A DNA stretch of 64,000 nt from Pontivivens sp032464575 (GCA_032464575.1 JAWDKM010000002.1:434001-498000), one strand, 5' to 3'; positions 17,149 to 26,208 are shown, counted from the first letter of the stretch. Numbers and translations: made by a program. The notes: generated by a model not told the origin, from the letters alone.

Positions 17149-18429
17149 TCACCCCTGCCGTACCAAAGCCAGCAGGCGATCGGTCGCCGTGCCGTCCGGC
17201 GTGAGGCCGCGGTCGACCTGGAACTGGCGGATGGCGCGCTCGGTGTTCGGACCGATGCGGCCGTCCGCTCCTTGGGTGTCGTAGCCGAGCGCCGTCAGCC
17301 GTTCCTGCAGTTCCCGGCTGTCGCTGCGGCTGAGAGGCAGGCGGTCGCGCGGCCAGGCGGCGCGCACGCCCGTCCGTCCCTCGATCCGGTCGCCGAGCAG
17401 GCCGATGGCGAGGGCATATGAGGTGGAGTTGTTGTAGGTCTTGATGACCTCGAAGTTCTGGAAGGTGAGGAAGGCCGGCCCCCCGGCGCCGACCGGCGCC
17501 AGCAGCCGGGCAGGTCCGTGATCGGGCAGCGGCCCGCCGTCGAAGGTCGTCACGCCCGCCTGGGTCCAGAACGCGGCCGGGTGGGTCTGGGACCGGTCCG
17601 AGAGCAGCCAGTCGAAGCTGTCGGGCAGGCGGACCTCGATCCCCCAGGGCTGGCCTGCGGTCCAGCCGTTCTGGGCGAGGTAGTGGGCGGTGGAGGCGAG
17701 CGCGTCGGTCGGGTCCTCCGACCAGATGTTGCGCCGTCCGTCGCCGTCGAAATCCTGGGCGAAGCGGTGATAGCTCGTCGGCATGAACTGCGTGTGCCCC
17801 ATCGCCCCGGCCCACGAGCCGACGAGACCACTGGCGCGCACGTCGCCGTCCTGCACGATGCGCATCGCGCCGATGAGTTCCCGCTCGGCCCAGTCGCGGC
17901 GGCGCCCGTCATGGGCAAGTGTCGCGAGGGACTGCGCGACGGGAAAGTCACCCCGGACGGAGCCGTAGGCGGTCTCTAGCCCCCAGACCGCCGTCACGAT
18001 CTGCGCATCGGTGCCGTAGCGTTCCTCGATCGCCGCCAGCGTGGGGCGCAGGCGGGAATACGCGCTCCGCCCGTTGGCGACACGGGTCTCGGACACGGCG
18101 CTGTCGAGATATTGCCAGACGGGCCGGACGAATTCGGGCTGGGCGCCGTCGAGCTCGCGCACGCGGGAGGAGGGCGTGACGCCGGTCATGACGCTGTCGA
18201 AGATGTCGGGCCGGATCCCTTCGCCCAGCGCGCGGGTCCGGAACCCCGCCTGCCATTCGGAGAAGGCGAGCGCGCGGGCCCGTCGATCGGCCACTGGCTC
18301 GCGGGGCTGAGGCGGGACGGAGGTGGCCACGGCCCCCTCCTGCGCCCGCGCCTCGTCACCCATCGAGCCGCATCCCGCAAGCGCCGCCGCCAGTACGGCA
18401 ACCGCCCATCCGAACCCTTTCGATCTCAC
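17149..18429 (-). CDS. mltB: lytic murein transglycosylase (MltB family) with peptidoglycan-binding domain, lipoprotein
   Basis: Cleaves glycan strands to 1,6-anhydro-muropeptides at the outer membrane. The 426 residues begin with a lipoprotein signal (AALAGC, Cys20). The SltB/MltB catalytic domain holds the probable acid VWGLETAYG and GAMGHTQFMPTSYHRFAQDFDGDG. A C-terminal PG_binding_1 domain (about 362-426; LQERLTALGYDTQGADGRIG) is the arrangement of MltB paralogues in alphaproteobacteria. It lies 25 nt downstream of the class A PBP gene on the same strand, so synthase and hydrolase are probably co-expressed. Confidence 0.93.
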   Translation of the reverse strand: MRSKGFGWAVAVLAAALAGCGSMGDEARAQEGAVATSVPPQPREPVADRRARALAFSEWQAGFRTRALGEGIRPDIFDSVMTGVTPSSRVRELDGAQPEFVRPVWQYLDSAVSETRVANGRSAYSRLRPTLAAIEERYGTDAQIVTAVWGLETAYGSVRGDFPVAQSLATLAHDGRRRDWAERELIGAMRIVQDGDVRASGLVGSWAGAMGHTQFMPTSYHRFAQDFDGDGRRNIWSEDPTDALASTAHYLAQNGWTAGQPWGIEVRLPDSFDWLLSDRSQTHPAAFWTQAGVTTFDGGPLPDHGPARLLAPVGAGGPAFLTFQNFEVIKTYNNSTSYALAIGLLGDRIEGRTGVRAAWPRDRLPLSRSDSRELQERLTALGYDTQGADGRIGPNTERAIRQFQVDRGLTPDGTATDRLLALVRQG

Positions 18430-18454
18430 GCCTCATTCCTCCCACGCCATTCAC

Positions 18455-20491
18455 TCAGTTGCCCAACAGGCCGCGCAGCACGCCCTCTACGACGTTGCGG
18501 ATCGCGTCCTCGGTCCGTTGCTCCACCCGCTCACGTCGAATGACGACGCGGCCGTCGTTGCCGGAATTCGCCGTCGCGACCTGCGGCGAGGTCTGCGGCG
18601 CGATGGGCACGAGGGCCGGGAGCGGGGTGACGCCCTGCCCCTGATGTACGCCGCGCATCACGCGCTTCCAGATCTCCGCCGGAAGTCCGCCACCCGTCAC
18701 GCCGGTCAGCGGGGTGTTGTCGTCGTAGCCCATCCACACGCCGGTGACATAGTCGCCGGAAAAGCCGATGAACCACGCGTCGCGGGCAGCCTGGGTCGTG
18801 CCGGTCTTTCCGGCGACGGGGCGGTCCTCCAGCGCGGCCCGGTTGCCCGTGCCGTAGGGCGAGGCGGTCACCTGACCCATCATCCACGTCATGTAGCCCG
18901 CCGTGCGTTCGGAGACGGCGCGCACCGGCGCCGGCGTCTGGCGGTCGAGGAGGAGGTCGCCGCCATCGCGCAGCCGCACCTCGAGCAGACCGAAGGGTTC
19001 GGCGCGCAGGCCGCGGTTGAGGAACGCCGCGTAGGCGCCGGTCAGGTCGAGCAACGTGGTTTCGCTGACGCCGAGCGCGATGGATGGCGTATCCTGAAGG
19101 GCGCTGTCGAGCCCGAGGGCGCGCGCGGTGGAGATGACGCGGCCGCGCCCCGTCTCCTCGCTCACCTGAACGGCGGTGGTGTTGATGGAGCGGGCGAAGG
19201 CCTCGTGCATCGAGACGGGGCCGATATGGGTGCGCGTGTAGTTCTGCGGGGTCCACGGGCCGGAACCGGGGACGTTCAGCGTGATGGGCCGGTCGACGAG
19301 ATAGTCCGTCGGGTTCATTCCGCCCTCCAGCCCCGCGGCATAGACGAAGGGTTTGAAGGCAGAACCGGGCTGGCGCAGTGCCTGCGTCGCCCGGTTGAAG
19401 GTCCCCGCTCCGCCGATGGCCCGGCCGCCGACCATGGCGCGCACCGCGCCGTCGCGGCTGAGCACCACGACGGCGGCCTGCGCCTGGGAGCCCTCGCGCA
19501 CCAGTTCCTCGAAGACGCTGGTCAGGCCCTGTTCGGCCGCCCGTTGCAGCGCGGGGTCGTAGGTGGTGGCGATGCGGATGTCCTCGCTCGTCTCGGAGGT
19601 CAGGAACTCCGGCCCGTCCTCCATGATCCAGTCGGCGAAGTAGCCGCCCGAGCGGCGCTGCGCCTCGGCCGACAGCACGGCGGGGCTGGTGCGGGCGTCC
19701 ACGTACTCGGTATCGGAGATGTAGCCCTGCTCGTGCATCAGCCGCAGGATCACGCGGGAGCGGTTCTGCGCGCGGGACAGGTCGCGGGTCGGCGCGAAGC
19801 GGCTGGGCGCGGTCAGGAGCCCCGCCAGCATGGCCGATTGCGGGATGTCGACCTGCCGCGCGCTGATCGCGAAGTAGCGCTGTGCCGCGGCCTCGAACCC
19901 GTTCGCCGACGCGCCGAGATAGGCGCGGTTCATGTAGATCGAGAGGATCTCTTCTTTGGTGTAGGCGAGCTCCATGGCGAAGGCGTAGGGCACCTCCTTG
20001 AGCTTGCGCATCCACGTGCTCTCATCCTGGAGGAAGACGAGCTTCGCCACCTGCTGGGTAATCGTTGAGCCGCCGTGGCCCGACAGAGCCGAGCGTCCCT
20101 CGCGCAGGTTGATGCGGATGGCGCTTGCGATGCCGCGGGGGCTGATACCGTAATGGCTCCAGAAGCGCTTGTCCTCGGTGGCGACGACCGCGTTGCGCAG
20201 GTGCGGGCTCATGTCGGCCGCGGGCACCACCCCGCCCTGCTCGCCCCGCCAGGCGAAGACGTCGCCGTTACGGTCGAGCATCGTGACCGAGCCGCGCTCG
20301 CGTCCGTCCAGCAACTCGTCCGCGTCGGGCAATTGCATGAGATAGAACACGGTCGCGGCACCCACGACCGCAACCGTCAGTCCGCCGACCCTGAGGCCGA
20401 GCCACAGGACCATCCGCGCCAGCCACCGCGCCACGCGAACGGGGAACCGGGGGCGGGATGCGCGGCGTGTACGCTTCCGCTTGTCACTCAT
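18455..20491 (-). CDS. class A penicillin-binding protein (PBP1A-type transglycosylase/transpeptidase)
   Basis: Bifunctional peptidoglycan synthase of 678 residues. It has a basic tail, a membrane helix at about 34-53, a GT51 domain with catalytic Glu in VVATEDKRFWSHYGISPRG and the GGSTITQQVAKL motif, then a transpeptidase domain with nucleophile PGSAFKPF, S-x-N in ARSINTTAV and GKTGTTQAARDAWFIGF. The C-terminus is short, without the OB or glycine-rich extension of larger PBP1A proteins, so it may correspond to a second, accessory class A enzyme. Confidence 0.93.
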   Translation of the reverse strand: MSDKRKRTRRASRPRFPVRVARWLARMVLWLGLRVGGLTVAVVGAATVFYLMQLPDADELLDGRERGSVTMLDRNGDVFAWRGEQGGVVPAADMSPHLRNAVVATEDKRFWSHYGISPRGIASAIRINLREGRSALSGHGGSTITQQVAKLVFLQDESTWMRKLKEVPYAFAMELAYTKEEILSIYMNRAYLGASANGFEAAAQRYFAISARQVDIPQSAMLAGLLTAPSRFAPTRDLSRAQNRSRVILRLMHEQGYISDTEYVDARTSPAVLSAEAQRRSGGYFADWIMEDGPEFLTSETSEDIRIATTYDPALQRAAEQGLTSVFEELVREGSQAQAAVVVLSRDGAVRAMVGGRAIGGAGTFNRATQALRQPGSAFKPFVYAAGLEGGMNPTDYLVDRPITLNVPGSGPWTPQNYTRTHIGPVSMHEAFARSINTTAVQVSEETGRGRVISTARALGLDSALQDTPSIALGVSETTLLDLTGAYAAFLNRGLRAEPFGLLEVRLRDGGDLLLDRQTPAPVRAVSERTAGYMTWMMGQVTASPYGTGNRAALEDRPVAGKTGTTQAARDAWFIGFSGDYVTGVWMGYDDNTPLTGVTGGGLPAEIWKRVMRGVHQGQGVTPLPALVPIAPQTSPQVATANSGNDGRVVIRRERVEQRTEDAIRNVVEGVLRGLLGN

Positions 20492-20587
20492 CTGCTCGAA
20501 ACCTCTTGCGGGTCTTGCCGATCCCCAATCTACGGCTTCCGACGCCCGATGCGAAGGGCCGCGACGCGGTTGTGATGTGAAGACTCA

Positions 20588-20597
20588 CTTTGCGCAA
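20588..20597. promoter_or_regulatory. palindrome upstream of glnK, possible NtrC-type site
   Basis: TTTGCGCAAA is a perfect 10-bp palindrome about 135 bp upstream of the sigma-54 promoter, a usual distance for enhancer-binding activator sites. It only partly resembles the NtrC consensus, so the role is speculative. Confidence 0.25.
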
Positions 20598-20721
20598 AAT
20601 TTGATCGGCAGGTTATCGCTGGCGCTTTTTTGGGCAGAACGCGCAGCTTGATCGGCAGATCGCCGGGCGCCGTCGTCAACTTTCCTTGCGATACAGAGTC
20701 CTAGGCGGTTGCACCGCATGT

Positions 20722-20737
20722 TGGCACGAAAATTGCA
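20722..20737 (+). promoter_or_regulatory. sigma-54 promoter of glnK-amtB
   Basis: TGGCAC-N5-TTGCA matches the -24/-12 consensus exactly, with the invariant GG and GC 12 bp apart. It lies 40 bp before the glnK start. This implies RpoN/NtrC control and induction under nitrogen limitation. Confidence 0.9.
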
Positions 20738-20777
20738 TATCGGTCTTGGATAACCACACGCGAAACGAGGGACTCGA

Positions 20778-21116
20778 ATGAAACTCATCATCGCCGTCAT
20801 CAAGCCCTTCAAGCTGGAGGAGGTGCGCGAGGCGCTCACCACCGTCGGCGTGCAGGGTCTCATGGTCTCGGAGGTCAAGGGATACGGGCGTCAGGCCGGC
20901 CACACGGAAATCTACCGCGGCGCCGAATATGTCGTGAATTTCGTGCCGAAGGTGAAGCTGGAGATGGTCGTGGACGACGCAGTCGTTGAGAAGGCGGTGG
21001 AAACGCTGTCGACCACAGCCAAGACCGGCAAGATCGGCGACGGCAAGATCTTCGTCCTCGACGTCGAGCAGGCGGTGCGGGTGCGCACCGGCGAGACCGG
21101 CGCGGACGCGCTCTAA
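20778..21116 (+). CDS. glnK: nitrogen regulatory P-II protein GlnK
   Basis: Trimeric nitrogen sensor of 112 residues. The T-loop carries the uridylylation tyrosine (Tyr51 in TEIYRGAEY), followed by VNFVPKVKLEMVV and the nucleotide-binding KTGKIGDGKIFV with C-terminal RVRTGETG. It binds 2-oxoglutarate and ATP/ADP and plugs the ammonium channel when nitrogen is sufficient. The ribosome site is GAGG about 8 nt before the start. It is read with amtB 28 nt downstream, which is why GlnK is preferred over GlnB. Confidence 0.96.
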   Translation: MKLIIAVIKPFKLEEVREALTTVGVQGLMVSEVKGYGRQAGHTEIYRGAEYVVNFVPKVKLEMVVDDAVVEKAVETLSTTAKTGKIGDGKIFVLDVEQAVRVRTGETGADAL

Positions 21117-21144
21117 CGAAAACGAAATCAGGGATAGTCTGACA

Positions 21145-22482
21145 ATGAACAAGCTTCTCAAAGTGACGGGTGCAGGTGCGCTGACGTTGCTCACCGCCAT
21201 GCCCGCCTGGGCTCAGGACGCCGCTGCAGCGCCCGACGCCGCCGCGGATCCGAGCCCCTACATCCTCACCACGCTGCTCTTCCTGATGGGCGGTTTCCTG
21301 GTGTTCTGGATGGCCGCGGGCTTCGCGATGCTGGAGGCGGGCCTCGTCCGCTCCAAGAACGTGACGATGCAGCTCACCAAGAACATCTCGCTCTTCTCGC
21401 TGGCGGCCATCATGTACTGGCTCGTCGGCTTCAACCTGATGTACCCGGGCGACGGCTGGATCATCACCGGCTGGGTCGGGACGCTGTTCGCACCGACCTC
21501 GCTGGAACCGGTCGGCCTTGCCGCCGCGGACGCAGCACTCGACTACGCGTCGGTCGGCTCCGACTTCTTCTTCCAGCTCATGTTCTGCGCGACCACCGCG
21601 TCCATCGTGTCCGGCACCCTGGCCGAGCGTATCAAGCTCTGGCCGTTCCTGATCTTCGTGATCGTGCTGACCGGCTTCATCTACCCGATCGAGGCGTCTT
21701 GGCAGTGGGGCGGCGGCTGGCTCAGCGAGGCAGGCTTCTCCGACTTCGCGGGCTCCACGCTGGTGCACGCGGCCGGCGGCTTCGCAGCACTGGCCGGTGC
21801 CATCGTGCTGGGCCCGCGCATGGGCAAGTACGGCCCCGACGGCAAGGTGACGCCGATCCTCGGCTCCAACATGCCGCTGGCCACGCTGGGTACGTTCATC
21901 CTGTGGCTCGGCTGGTTCGGCTTCAACGGCGGCTCGCAGCTCGCCATGGGCACCGTGGGTGACGTGACCGACGTATCCCGCATCTTCGCCAACACCAACA
22001 TGGCCGCGGCCTCCGGCGCCGTTGCCGCGCTGATCCTGACGCAGGTCGTCTACGGCAAGGTGGACCTCACCATGGTGCTGAACGGCGCGCTGGCGGGGCT
22101 CGTCTCCATCACGGCGGAGCCGCTGACGCCGAGCCTCTTCATGGCGCTGATCATCGGCGGCATCGGCGGCGTGATCGTGGTCTTCACCGTGCCGCTACTC
22201 GACAAGTTCAAGATCGACGATGTCGTTGGCGCCATCCCGGTGCACCTGATCGCGGGCGTCTGGGGCACGCTGGCCGTGGTTCTGACCAACCCCGACACCA
22301 GCATCGTGACCCAGTTCATCGGAGTGGTCGCGATCGGCGCCTTCGTCTTCATCGTGAGCCTCGTGGTGTGGTTCATCCTGAAGGCCACGATGGGCATCCG
22401 CGTCGGCGAGGAGGAGGAGGTCAACGGCCTCGATTCCACCGAGCTCGGCATGGAAGCGTATCCCGAGTTCGCCAAGGGCTGA
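21145..22482 (+). CDS. amtB: ammonium transporter AmtB
   Basis: Inner-membrane ammonium channel of 445 residues. A cleavable signal (MNKLLKVTGAGALTLLTAMPAWA) precedes 11 expected helices. The pore histidines lie in GSTLVHAAGGFAAL and IPVHLIAGVWGTL, and the family signature includes FFFQLMFCATTASIVSGTLAERIK. The cytoplasmic tail ends in EELNGLD-like VNGLDSTELGMEAYPEF. It is co-transcribed with glnK from the sigma-54 promoter and ends at a strong terminator. Confidence 0.97.
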   Translation: MNKLLKVTGAGALTLLTAMPAWAQDAAAAPDAAADPSPYILTTLLFLMGGFLVFWMAAGFAMLEAGLVRSKNVTMQLTKNISLFSLAAIMYWLVGFNLMYPGDGWIITGWVGTLFAPTSLEPVGLAAADAALDYASVGSDFFFQLMFCATTASIVSGTLAERIKLWPFLIFVIVLTGFIYPIEASWQWGGGWLSEAGFSDFAGSTLVHAAGGFAALAGAIVLGPRMGKYGPDGKVTPILGSNMPLATLGTFILWLGWFGFNGGSQLAMGTVGDVTDVSRIFANTNMAAASGAVAALILTQVVYGKVDLTMVLNGALAGLVSITAEPLTPSLFMALIIGGIGGVIVVFTVPLLDKFKIDDVVGAIPVHLIAGVWGTLAVVLTNPDTSIVTQFIGVVAIGAFVFIVSLVVWFILKATMGIRVGEEEEVNGLDSTELGMEAYPEFAKG

Positions 22483-22568
22483 CGCCCCTGGCCGGGCTTC
22501 GGCGGCATCCTCCCGCCGCCGAAGCCGGATTTCCCCGGAGTGGGCCTGAAGTCGGCTCATTCAACTGC

Positions 22569-22596
22569 ACCCGGAGCTTCGGCTCCGGGTCTTTTT
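22569..22596 (+). terminator. rho-independent terminator of glnK-amtB
   Basis: The 9-bp stem ACCCGGAGC/GCTCCGGGT (22569-22577 with 22582-22590) is closed by a UUCG tetraloop and followed by CTTTTT. Confidence 0.92.
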
Positions 22597-22658
22597 ACTT
22601 GGGAGGACGGGCTCGGCTGCCTATGTGGCGATGTGGCCGGCCGGAGGGGGAGTTACGA

Positions 22659-23660
22659 ATGACCAGCATGACACGCCGCACGCTACTCGCGACCGGAGCC
22701 GCGGGACTCGCGCTGCGCCCGTTGGCGGCACAGGAGAATACCCGCTTCGCAGCGGCACTCGACCGCGCGCAGGAGCTCGATCAGCTTCGCTGCCTCGTGA
22801 TCGCGCAAGGGGGTCAGGTGATCCGGGCCGAGGCACTGCGCGGCCCGGGACCGGACCGGCCGGTCAACGTGAAATCGGTTTCGAAGACCATCGTCTCCTC
22901 GGTCCTCGGGGCGGCCGTGGACCGCGAGATCGTGGAGGTGGACACGACGCTGGGCGAGGTGATGCCCCGCTTGATCCCGTCAGCCGCCGATCCGGGCGTG
23001 CCGGATATCACGCTCGCGGACCTCGTGACCCTGCGCGGCGGACTGGAGCGGACCTCCGGCTCAGGATATGGGCCGTGGGTGGCGAGCGGAAACTGGGTGT
23101 CCTACGCGCTCAGCCGACCGATGGTGGCGGAGCCGGGGGCGCAGTTTCTCTACTCGACCGGCAGTACCCACCTGCTGGGCGTGGCACTGGCGGAAGCCGC
23201 GGACCGCAGCCTGCTCGCACTCGCCCGCGATTGGATCGGGCAGCCGCTCGGCATCGAGATCCCGGCCTGGACGCGCGATCCGCAGGGCTACTATCTCGGC
23301 GGGAACGAGATGGCCGTCGCACCGCTCGACCTCGTGCGCTTCGGCGAGATGTATCGACAGGGCGGGATGCTCGACGGGACACGGGTGCTGAGCGCGGAGT
23401 GGGTAGAGGCGTCGTGGACGCCGCGCACCCGCTCCCCCTTCTCCCGGCACAACTACGGCTACGGCTGGTTCCTGGCCGAGACCGGCGGCTTCCGCGTGAA
23501 CTACGCCCGCGGCTATGGTGGGCAGATGGTCTACGTGGTGCCGGAGCTGGAGCTGACGGTGGTGATCACGTCGGACCCCACCCGTCCCGCACGTTCGGCA
23601 GGCTATGGCGGGACGCTGAACCGGCTGCTCGCGGAGCTGATCGTGCCGGAGGTGGCGTAG
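22659..23660 (+). CDS. exported serine hydrolase (beta-lactamase/class C-like)
   Basis: Serine-active penicillin-recognising fold of 333 residues. The nucleophile is in VKSVSKTIVSS (SxxK), the YxN position is represented by FLYSTGSTHLLG, and the late GGQMVYVVPELELTVVITSD strand matches the HTG-equivalent. The N-terminus (MTRRTLLATGAAGLALRPLAAQ) looks like a twin-arginine signal, so it may be exported folded. The family covers esterases, carboxypeptidases and beta-lactamase homologues, so resistance should not be assumed. The start is ATG 22659; ATG 22668 is possible. Confidence 0.85.
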   Translation: MTSMTRRTLLATGAAGLALRPLAAQENTRFAAALDRAQELDQLRCLVIAQGGQVIRAEALRGPGPDRPVNVKSVSKTIVSSVLGAAVDREIVEVDTTLGEVMPRLIPSAADPGVPDITLADLVTLRGGLERTSGSGYGPWVASGNWVSYALSRPMVAEPGAQFLYSTGSTHLLGVALAEAADRSLLALARDWIGQPLGIEIPAWTRDPQGYYLGGNEMAVAPLDLVRFGEMYRQGGMLDGTRVLSAEWVEASWTPRTRSPFSRHNYGYGWFLAETGGFRVNYARGYGGQMVYVVPELELTVVITSDPTRPARSAGYGGTLNRLLAELIVPEVA

Positions 23661-23690
23661 GGTTTCTGCCCGTCCCCGCTACCTCGCGCT

Positions 23691-23900
23691 GAGGGACGCG
23701 CCCGACCTGGAGGGCGCTTTTGAAACGGGACTGCTGAGCGCACGCCCTAAAGGATCCACGTCGCTCATTCGATGAACGGCATCGCCAACGCGCCCTCCGG
23801 GGGTAGGGTGAACGCCGTCTCGCAAACGCTCCTGTGGAGCGTTTGAGGCGTGAACGGGCGGAGCCCCGGGCGGGCGCGGCCCGTCGGTGCTGCCGGGCAG
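23691..23900. repeat. dispersed hairpin element, copy 2
   Basis: Shares the GACGCGCCCGACCTGGAGGGCGC left end and the CATCGCCAACGCGCCCTCCGG core with copies 1 and 3. A segment absent from copy 1 holds the perfect 10-bp inverted repeat CAAACGCTCC-TGT-GGAGCGTTTG (23823-23845) followed by GGCGTGAACGGGCGGAG. Together with the adjacent REP composite it fills the gap between the serine hydrolase and plsC-like genes. Confidence 0.8.
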
Positions 23901-23923
23901 TACGGTTCCTTCAAATGATACCG

Positions 23924-23998
23924 CCCCGGACGTGATCCGGGGCCTTTGGCCACAGGGCGCCTCCCTACGGCACGGTCCCGGATCGGGTCCGGGACGGT
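23924..23998. repeat. REP-like composite: two palindromes
   Basis: The palindrome CCCCGGA-CGTGA-TCCGGGG plus CCTTTGG is followed about 25 nt on by GGTCCCGG...CCGGGACGGT (23974-23998). The same pair occurs at 27430-27506 and 33442-33518. Confidence 0.75.
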
Positions 23999-24002
23999 TG
24001 GG

Positions 24003-24779
24003 CTATGACCCCTGCCCCACTCCATCACGATACCGCCGCTCGGCCTCTTCAAGCATCTCACCGGTGGCGTGTTCGCGGATCAGTTCCATGGTCCGCGTCT
24101 CGATCGCCTCTTCCAGTCGCGCCATGAGTGTCGGCTGGTCGAGGCCCGGCGGAATCGGTGGCAGGATCTCGTAGGCGCCGGTCTGGCCTGGGTTCTTGCG
24201 CCAGTCGCGCCGCGGCCAGATCGTGCCGAGGCTCATGGCCACCGGATAGGCTTCACAGCCCAGCGCGTCGTAGATGTGCCAGGCGCCGTTGCGGTAGCGC
24301 TCCTTCGCGCCGAGGTTCATCAGGTTGCCCTCGGGGTAGATCAGCATCGGCCGGCCTGCTTCAGCCGCGGACACGGCGCCCTCGATCGTCGCCTTCGTGC
24401 GCTGGTCCCGCGACCCCTCCATCCGCACCAGCACGAGGTCCAGTACGACGAGGATGCAGCCAAAGACCGGGTAGCGCTCCAGTTCCTTCATCGCGACGGC
24501 GGTGAACTCGGGCGAGAGGCGCAGGGCCACGACCACGTCGAGCTCCGACTGGTATTTCGAGACGATCAGCTTGGGACCCTCGGGCGGTAGATGCTCGAGC
24601 CCACGGACCTCGACCCGCCCGCGCAGGATCACCCTCACGCCCCAGAGCGCCGCGCGGCTCCACACCGCCACCAGCTGCCGGACGATCCCGGTGCGCGTCA
24701 CGAACGTGCTGAGCCAAGCGATGACCGCCAGCACGGCCATCATGCCGTGGAACCAGACGTTGAAGGCGAGCGAGCGCAT
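24003..24779 (-). CDS. PlsC-like lysophospholipid acyltransferase with altered HX4D motif
   Basis: Acyltransferase of the 1-acylglycerol-3-phosphate family, 258 residues, with an N-terminal membrane helix at about 10-28. The substrate-binding block survives as MLIYPEGNLMN and the P-x-I/V-P-V-like block as AYPVAMSLGTIWPR. The catalytic HX4D motif reads KYQSELD: Tyr76 replaces the histidine while Asp81 remains. It follows ribF with no gap. It could be a divergent enzyme, a regulatory paralogue, or have a compensating residue, so plsC activity should not be assumed. Confidence 0.75.
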   Translation of the reverse strand: MRSLAFNVWFHGMMAVLAVIAWLSTFVTRTGIVRQLVAVWSRAALWGVRVILRGRVEVRGLEHLPPEGPKLIVSKYQSELDVVVALRLSPEFTAVAMKELERYPVFGCILVVLDLVLVRMEGSRDQRTKATIEGAVSAAEAGRPMLIYPEGNLMNLGAKERYRNGAWHIYDALGCEAYPVAMSLGTIWPRRDWRKNPGQTGAYEILPPIPPGLDQPTLMARLEEAIETRTMELIREHATGEMLEEAERRYRDGVGQGS

Positions 24780-25691
24780 TCAGAGCGTGGCAAGGATGCG
24801 CCGCGTCTCCTCCACGTCCTTGTGCATCTGGGCGATCAGCGCCTCCATCCCCTCGTATTTCAGCTCCGGCCGCTGGAAGTCCATGAGAGCGACCGACATC
24901 TCCGCCCCGTAGAGGTCGCCGGCGAAGTCGAGGAGCATGACCTCGAGGTTGGGCGGATGGTCTCCAAAGGTGGGGCGGGAGCCGAGGGAGGCGACGGCGT
25001 CGTAGGTCCCCGCATGGGGTCCGTCGCGGACGTCGGCGCGGCAGGCATAGATGCCGAAGGCGGGCAGGTGCAGTCCGGCCATGGAGATGTTGGCGGTGGG
25101 AAAGCCCATCTCCCGCCCGCGCTTGAAGCCGTGCTCCACCACGCCCTCGATCCGGTGCCAGTGGCCGAGCATCTCGGCGGCATCGCGCGGCCGTCCTTCG
25201 GAGAGCGCGGTCCGGATCGCGGTGGAGGAGACGGCGCGCTCGTCCCGGGTCAGCAGGGGCGCGACGGTCAGCTCGAACGGCCCACCGGCGAGCGTCTCCA
25301 CATCCCCCGCGCGGCCCTTGCCGAACTTGAAGTCGGCGCCGACGACGAGATGCGCGATGCCGAGGCCGTCACTCAGCACGTCCGCGATGAACTGCTCTGG
25401 CGTCAGGCTCGCGAGCTGCCGATCGAAGGGGAGCTCGTAGAGGTGATCGACGCCCAGCTTCTCCAGCCGGCTGGCGCGGGCGGTGGCGTTCATCAGGCGA
25501 AAGGGCGGCGCGTCGGGGGCGAAGACCTCGCGCGGATGCGGCTCGAAGGTGACGACGCCCAGCGGCATGTCGGCCCGCCGGGCGAGGTCGATCACCGACT
25601 GGTGGCCCCGGTGCAGCCCGTCGAAATTGCCCATGGCAACCGAGGCACCGCGCGCGTCGGCGGGAACGCTGAGAGAGCGATGGACCTGCAT
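24780..25691 (-). CDS. ribF: bifunctional riboflavin kinase/FAD synthetase
   Basis: Makes FMN and FAD from riboflavin. The 303 residues comprise an N-terminal nucleotidyltransferase domain (AMGNFDGLHRGHQSVI; ADFKFGKGRAGDVETL; later SSTAIRTALSEG) and a C-terminal flavokinase barrel (GREMGFPTANISM with the PTAN motif, ASLGSRPTF, EVMLLDFAGDLYG). It lies 33 nt downstream of the MaoC gene and directly abuts the plsC-like gene, giving a maoC-ribF-plsC unit. Confidence 0.97.
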   Translation of the reverse strand: MQVHRSLSVPADARGASVAMGNFDGLHRGHQSVIDLARRADMPLGVVTFEPHPREVFAPDAPPFRLMNATARASRLEKLGVDHLYELPFDRQLASLTPEQFIADVLSDGLGIAHLVVGADFKFGKGRAGDVETLAGGPFELTVAPLLTRDERAVSSTAIRTALSEGRPRDAAEMLGHWHRIEGVVEHGFKRGREMGFPTANISMAGLHLPAFGIYACRADVRDGPHAGTYDAVASLGSRPTFGDHPPNLEVMLLDFAGDLYGAEMSVALMDFQRPELKYEGMEALIAQMHKDVEETRRILATL

Positions 25692-25724
25692 GGACCTCCC
25701 CGGCGGGGCCGGGGCCGGCCCTCG

Positions 25725-26177
25725 TCAGTCGAACTTGGCGGAGGGCGCGAGCACCAGTGCCTCGCCCTTCAGGACGACCGTATCGCCCACGCACGCCTTG
25801 CAATCAAGCGTGACCCGGCGCCTGGCATAGTCGATGGAGGCGACCGTCACCGTCGCCTCGACGTGATCGCCGGGACGGACGGGCGCGAGGAACTTGAGGC
25901 TCTGACCGAGGTAGACGGTGCCGTGACCCGGAAGCCGCTCGCCAATGACAGCGGAGATCAGGCCCGCGGTGAGCATGCCATGGGCGATGCGGCCGCCGAA
26001 GATCGTGTCCTGTGCATAGTCCTCGTCGAGGTGGACCGGGTTGTGGTCGGTGGAGAGCTCGGCGAAGGCTTCGATCTCCTCCATCCCGATGGTCTTGCCG
26101 ACCGAACGGGACATGCCGATCTCGAGCTCCTCGATGACGATGGTGCCCTTGGGCAGGTTGTGACCGGTGTCGAGCAT
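25725..26177 (-). CDS. MaoC family (R)-specific enoyl-CoA hydratase-like protein
   Basis: Single hot-dog hydratase domain of 150 residues. The catalytic Asp/His motif is in STDHNPVHLDEDYA, followed by FGGRIAHGMLTAGLIS, as in PhaJ-type hydratases that pass beta-oxidation intermediates to polyhydroxyalkanoate synthesis. No PHA genes are nearby. Start ATG 26177 has AAGGGAG about 9 nt upstream. It is the first gene of the maoC-ribF-plsC-like unit and has a recognisable promoter. Confidence 0.9.
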   Translation of the reverse strand: MLDTGHNLPKGTIVIEELEIGMSRSVGKTIGMEEIEAFAELSTDHNPVHLDEDYAQDTIFGGRIAHGMLTAGLISAVIGERLPGHGTVYLGQSLKFLAPVRPGDHVEATVTVASIDYARRRVTLDCKACVGDTVVLKGEALVLAPSAKFD

Positions 26178-26208
26178 GGCGCGTGCTCCCTTGCTGCACA
26201 TGCGAAAT

